From assembly GCA_934481375.1 (NCBI GenBank), contig CAKSPN010000091.1, positions 1 through 7,001 on the forward strand: 7,001 bases of DNA, read 5' to 3'. Positions 4,608-7,001 of the stretch are shown in pieces; within the stretch, counting starts at the first letter, position 1, and the number at the start of each line of letters is the position of its first letter. Made by a program: the position numbers and the translations under genes. Below the pieces are notes generated by a model. It saw only the letters and a list, made by a program, of their open reading frames with translations. It was not told the DNA's origin and did no database searches. The DNA is from an uncultured Clostridia bacterium (GTDB lineage: Bacteria > Bacillota > Clostridia > UBA1381).

Positions 4608-5162
4608 TTAACCGAAATATCTCTTTAAAAGACCTTCAAAGCCTTTTCCGTGACGGGCTTCGTCCTTCGCCATCTCATGAACCGTATCATGGATTGCGTC
4701 ATAGCCGAGTTCCTTTGCACGCTTTGCAAGTTCAAGCTTTCCTGCGGTTGCTCCGCATTCTGCCTCTGCTCTCATTTTAACATTTGTCTTTGTGCACGGA
4801 ACAACAACTTCGCCGAGAAGCTCCGCAAATTTTGCTGCGTGTTCAGCCTCCTCAAGTGCGGCTCTCATATAGAACTCGCCTATCTCGGGATAACCCTCGC
4901 GGATAGCCTGTCTGCTCATTGCGATATACATACCTACTTCTGTACATTCGCCCTCAAAGTTTGCCTTTAAGCCTTCGTAAACGTCAGCCTCAACCTGATC
5001 CTTTGCACCTACGCCGATTACGTGTTCACATACGAAATTAAGCGCTGCACCCTCCTCAACCTTTGTGAACTTTGAGCCGGGTACTCCGCACTGCGGACAT
5101 TTCTCCGGAGCGCTGTCACCTTCATGAACATAACCGCATACCGGACATACATACTTTGCCAT
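4608..5162 (-). CDS. rbr: Reverse rubrerythrin (NADH-dependent peroxidase type)
   Basis: A 184-residue cytoplasmic non-heme iron enzyme that reduces hydrogen peroxide to water in anaerobes. Domain order is reversed compared with classical rubrerythrin: the rubredoxin domain is first (C-P-V-C-G at Cys6/Cys9 and C-P-Q-C-G at Cys22/Cys25), then a ferritin-like four-helix diiron domain. Visible ligand motifs are FEGECTEVGMY at 69-79 and two E-x-x-H motifs, Glu105-His108 and Glu168-His171 (the last in DEARHG). It closely resembles the clostridial reverse rubrerythrins as I remember them. I chose the ATG at 5162 because AAGGAGG stands 8 bases upstream; longer frames start inside the promoter region. 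It leads an operon with the bfd-like and rubredoxin genes, just downstream of perR, with a PerR-like box at its promoter. Confidence 0.95.
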   Translation of the reverse strand: MAKYVCPVCGYVHEGDSAPEKCPQCGVPGSKFTKVEEGAALNFVCEHVIGVGAKDQVEADVYEGLKANFEGECTEVGMYIAMSRQAIREGYPEIGEFYMRAALEEAEHAAKFAELLGEVVVPCTKTNVKMRAEAECGATAGKLELAKRAKELGYDAIHDTVHEMAKDEARHGKGFEGLLKRYFG

Positions 5163-5186
5163 AATAAATTCCTCCTTAAAATTAAT

Positions 5187-5211
5187 AATAATAATCATTA
5201 CTGTTATTATT
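5187..5211. promoter_or_regulatory. PerR-like operator at the rubrerythrin promoter
   Basis: AATAATAA and TTATTATT form a perfect 8-bp inverted repeat with a 9-base spacer. Within it, TAATAAT-C-ATTACTG (5189-5203) matches the 7-1-7 PerR box TTATAAT-N-ATTATAA at 10 of 14 positions. It lies at the end of the -10 box and over the start of transcription. The core AATAATCATTA is shared exactly with the site at perR. Confidence 0.65.
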
Positions 5212-5236
5212 ATACCACACATTTTTCTTTTGTCAA
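5209..5236 (-). promoter_or_regulatory. Canonical promoter of the rubrerythrin operon
   Basis: On the minus strand a perfect TTGACA (5236-5231) and a perfect TATAAT (5214-5209) are separated by 16 bases. A strong promoter with an operator directly downstream fits a derepressible stress operon. Confidence 0.88.
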
Positions 5237-5256
5237 TACTTTTTTGAAAAAAATAT

Positions 5257-5658
5257 TTAATTCTTGCCGAGAATGTTGCGGCAGTTTTCGCATACTCCGT
5301 AAAAAATCAGCGAATGACCGAAAACCTTTGCATTAAGCGCTTTTTCCGCAGTTCTTTCAAGTTCCTTGCAAACGGGCATATCCACATCAAAAACGCATTT
5401 ACATTCCGTACACTCAAAATGATAATGATTATCCGCATTCCCGTCAAACCTATCGCTCTCGTCCGACGAGGAAACTTTCATTATCTCCCCCATACTTTCA
5501 AGCAAAGCAAGATTTCTGTACACCGTGCCGAGACTTATTTTCGGATAATCCTTTTTCAGGTCGGCATAGAGCTGTTCGGCGGTAGGGTGATCATATCTGC
5601 TTCGGAGCATATCTATTATCGCCTCACGCTGTTTGCTGTGTTTCAAAACGGCAGCCAC
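5257..5658 (-). CDS. perR: PerR peroxide-sensing repressor (Fur family)
   Basis: A 133-residue Fur-family repressor. The winged helix is at about 8-65 (H-P-T-A-E-Q-L-Y then S-L-G-T-V-Y-R-N-L). All metal ligands known from Bacillus subtilis PerR are found at a constant offset of 13: regulatory site His24, Asp72, His78, His80 and Asp91 (H37, D85, H91, H93, D104 there) and structural zinc Cys83, Cys86, Cys123 and Cys126 (C96, C99, C136, C139). The Asp at the D104 position favours PerR over Fur. PerR senses peroxide by iron-catalysed histidine oxidation and then leaves its operators. I chose the GTG at 5658, since GAGGTGAT lies just upstream; an earlier GTG is inside that site. It has its own promoter and box and precedes the rubrerythrin operon without an evident terminator between them. 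Confidence 0.93.
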   Translation of the reverse strand: MAAVLKHSKQREAIIDMLRSRYDHPTAEQLYADLKKDYPKISLGTVYRNLALLESMGEIMKVSSSDESDRFDGNADNHYHFECTECKCVFDVDMPVCKELERTAEKALNAKVFGHSLIFYGVCENCRNILGKN

Positions 5659-5680
5659 TAAAATCACCTCATTTCAATAA

Positions 5681-5695
5681 CAATAATCATTATCG
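5681..5695. promoter_or_regulatory. PerR-like operator at the perR promoter
   Basis: CAATAAT-C-ATTATCG has a perfect ATAAT-C-ATTAT core and matches the PerR box at 10 of 14 positions. It lies 2 bp past the -10 box, so bound repressor would block the start of transcription. This suggests autoregulation. Confidence 0.68.
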
Positions 5696-5697
5696 AT

Positions 5698-5726
5698 ATT
5701 ATATCATACTATTTCCACAAATGCAA
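5698..5726 (-). promoter_or_regulatory. Promoter of perR
   Basis: On the minus strand TTGCAT (5726-5721) and a perfect TATAAT (5703-5698) are separated by 17 bases. It begins only about 10 bp past the stop codon of the M15 peptidase gene, so perR need not rely on that operon. Confidence 0.8.
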
Positions 5727-5735
5727 GCCTTATTT

Positions 5736-6506
5736 TTAATTTTTTATAAAACAGCACGGCTCGGAGCTGTCCCACGTCCAGCCGTGGGCGGTAAATATCT
5801 TATATATTTCGCTTTCTTCGGTAATTCTTGCCGCTTTTTCCGTTTCGGTCAGACCCTCGTTATTGGCATAACGTCCCGCATTTTTCGGCACGGGTGCGCC
5901 GTAAATATCACGTGACGGATTGATTTTCGGGTTCACATCTATCGCTATTCCGAACGAGTGCGGCGAAAACTCGCCGTTTTCAACGCTGTAATACAATGCG
6001 CAGGTATTGTTATAACCCTTTGACGCAAGCTCGGTCGAGTTTAAAAGTGCGGACTGCATCGAATCAAATTCCTCTGCAAGCTCCATTTTCTCAATCGGAT
6101 ACTTTATTTTATACAGTTCCTCAAAAATATCAAGCACGTCCGCCGCCGCCCTTTTGTTTACTATCATATGCCCTATTGCCCTTTCGCCGTTGAAATTGCA
6201 GTACGGGACAGTCAGATACACAAGGTTTTCACGCTTGACGGGCGAATTGTCAAACATTGTTGTGCCGAAAATTTTATCATATATTTCATCGGGAATACCC
6301 GTTTTTACACCTCGTTCGGCAAGCTGTTCATCATCGGCGGTTTCGGTTTCACTGCCGATCATTGCGGCAAGCTGTTCGTTGGTTGCCGTCTGCTCGGCGT
6401 AAAGCTTCCGTGTGTTATTAAGCTTGACCGTCAGAACTACATTCCACACGACAAGCGCCGACACTGCAACGGCGCACGCACAAAGCAATATTTTTTTACT
6501 TAGCAT
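5736..6506 (-). CDS. Membrane-anchored M15-type peptidase with altered C-terminal motif
   Basis: A 256-residue protein. Residues 5-27 form an N-terminal membrane anchor, followed by a linker to about 70, so the domain would lie outside the membrane. Residues about 95-255 resemble M15 D-alanyl-D-alanine carboxypeptidases of the VanY/Peptidase_M15_4 kind: S-P-H-S-F-G-I-A-I-D-V-N-P gives zinc ligands His183 and Asp190, and the C-terminal F-x-x-H-G-W-T-W is present. The family normally ends with W-G-G, about eight residues, then D-x-x-H-F carrying a catalytic acid and the third ligand. Here the end reads W-D-S-S-E-P-C-C-F-I-K-N: shortened, with Cys in place of the expected His. Activity on peptidoglycan is therefore uncertain. 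GGAGAGG precedes the ATG, 10 bp after the radical SAM gene. Confidence 0.8.
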   Translation of the reverse strand: MLSKKILLCACAVAVSALVVWNVVLTVKLNNTRKLYAEQTATNEQLAAMIGSETETADDEQLAERGVKTGIPDEIYDKIFGTTMFDNSPVKRENLVYLTVPYCNFNGERAIGHMIVNKRAAADVLDIFEELYKIKYPIEKMELAEEFDSMQSALLNSTELASKGYNNTCALYYSVENGEFSPHSFGIAIDVNPKINPSRDIYGAPVPKNAGRYANNEGLTETEKAARITEESEIYKIFTAHGWTWDSSEPCCFIKN

Positions 6507-6516
6507 AATACCTCTC

Positions 6517-7001
6517 CTATTCCAGCGGACGTATACGATAAGTCACTCCGAGTTTTTCGCAGATTTTGCGGCACTCCTCCTCCTCGTCGTGCGTGAGAGT
6601 TGTGGAAACGGTGGTCATAACAACTTTCTTTACGTAATGCTTAACGTTTTTTGCAAAGTTAAGCATGGCGTCAAAGCTGTCTATGCCGAATTTATTGCGT
6701 GTAAGCTCGAAATAACGCTCCTTGCTCGGCGTATTAAGGCTTATCGAAACAACATCTATTTTATTTTCAAAATCGGGCGCAGTGTCCTTTTGCCAGATGA
6801 GGTCGGACAAGCCGTTTGTGTTTATCCGTGTCGGCTTCTTGTACTTTTCTTTCACAAACTCGGCAACCTCAAGCAAATCGTAAAGGCGCTCGGTAGGTTC
6901 GCCGAAACCGCAGAAAACAACCTCCTCATACTTATCCATATCAAACTTTTCAAATTCCGCTTTTACCTCGTCAACCGACGGCTCACGCTCCAGCCAAAGA
7001 C
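6517..7001 (-). CDS. TatD-linked radical SAM protein, C-terminal part
   Basis: Only the last 160 residues are in the window; the start and the C-x-x-x-C-x-x-C iron-sulfur motif lie beyond 7001, so class is judged from the rest. The visible part begins L-W-L-E-R-E-P-S, followed by VVFCGFGEPTERL (the G-E motif that contacts SAM), R-I-N-T-N-G-L, V-S-I-S-L-N and a final R-I-R-P-L-E. This order matches my memory of the radical SAM family linked to TatD nucleases, whose reaction is unknown. An internal ATG at 6939 is not a real start, since the frame stays open upstream and family-typical residues precede it. The M15 peptidase gene follows at 10 bp, so the two are probably co-transcribed. Confidence 0.85.
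   Translation of the reverse strand, partial: LWLEREPSVDEVKAEFEKFDMDKYEEVVFCGFGEPTERLYDLLEVAEFVKEKYKKPTRINTNGLSDLIWQKDTAPDFENKIDVVSISLNTPSKERYFELTRNKFGIDSFDAMLNFAKNVKHYVKKVVMTTVSTTLTHDEEEECRKICEKLGVTYRIRPLE

Noticed and set aside
5225..5256. Terminator between perR and the rubrerythrin promoter
   Set aside because: The stretch is A/T rich with T runs, but I find no convincing stem before them on the minus strand.

Overview
The window looks like chromosomal DNA of a low-to-moderate GC, strictly anaerobic Firmicute, probably a gut-type clostridium. The clues are strong AGGAGG-type ribosome sites, sigma-A promoters, an anaerobe's peroxide-defence operon (PerR, reverse rubrerythrin, rubredoxin) and a TatD-linked radical SAM gene. 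Species cannot be named from sequence alone. Every gene I can support lies on the minus strand, so transcription runs from high to low coordinates.

Right side (7001 to 5736): the C-terminal part of a TatD-linked radical SAM enzyme, followed 10 bp later by a membrane-anchored M15-type peptidase whose C-terminal metal-site motif is altered. Next (5726 to 4183) comes the oxidative-stress block. perR has its own promoter and PerR-like box. A second canonical promoter carrying the same operator core drives reverse rubrerythrin, a Bfd-like [2Fe-2S] protein and rubredoxin, and the unit ends in a strong terminator. Together these could form an NAD(P)H-linked peroxide and oxygen detoxification chain under peroxide control.

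Middle (4183 to 2599): a 242-bp segment holding the end of the bfd-like gene, the whole rubredoxin gene and the terminator is present twice in direct orientation, 1584 bp apart at about 96% identity. Between the copies sit an AT-rich DUF1796 (putative papain-like cysteine peptidase) gene, a RelB/DinJ antitoxin without an intact toxin, and a short unexplained fragment. The lower copy keeps an intact rubredoxin but only a fossil tail of the bfd-like gene.

Left side (2480 to 1): an XRE regulator followed by a small membrane-anchored protein with an Ada-like Cys/His motif; then about 300 bp of back-to-back perfect hairpins bounded by two near-identical 31-bp palindromic repeats; then an autoregulated-looking TetR gene, one base ahead of a secreted GLUG-repeat surface protein that runs off the left edge.

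The most interesting points are the hairpin array with its duplicated terminator/stop-codon palindrome, the rubredoxin duplication with a fossil gene tail, the one-residue-short cysteine knuckle in both rubredoxins, and the altered metal site of the M15 peptidase. I saw no CRISPR array, rRNA, tRNA, transposase or obvious new defence system.
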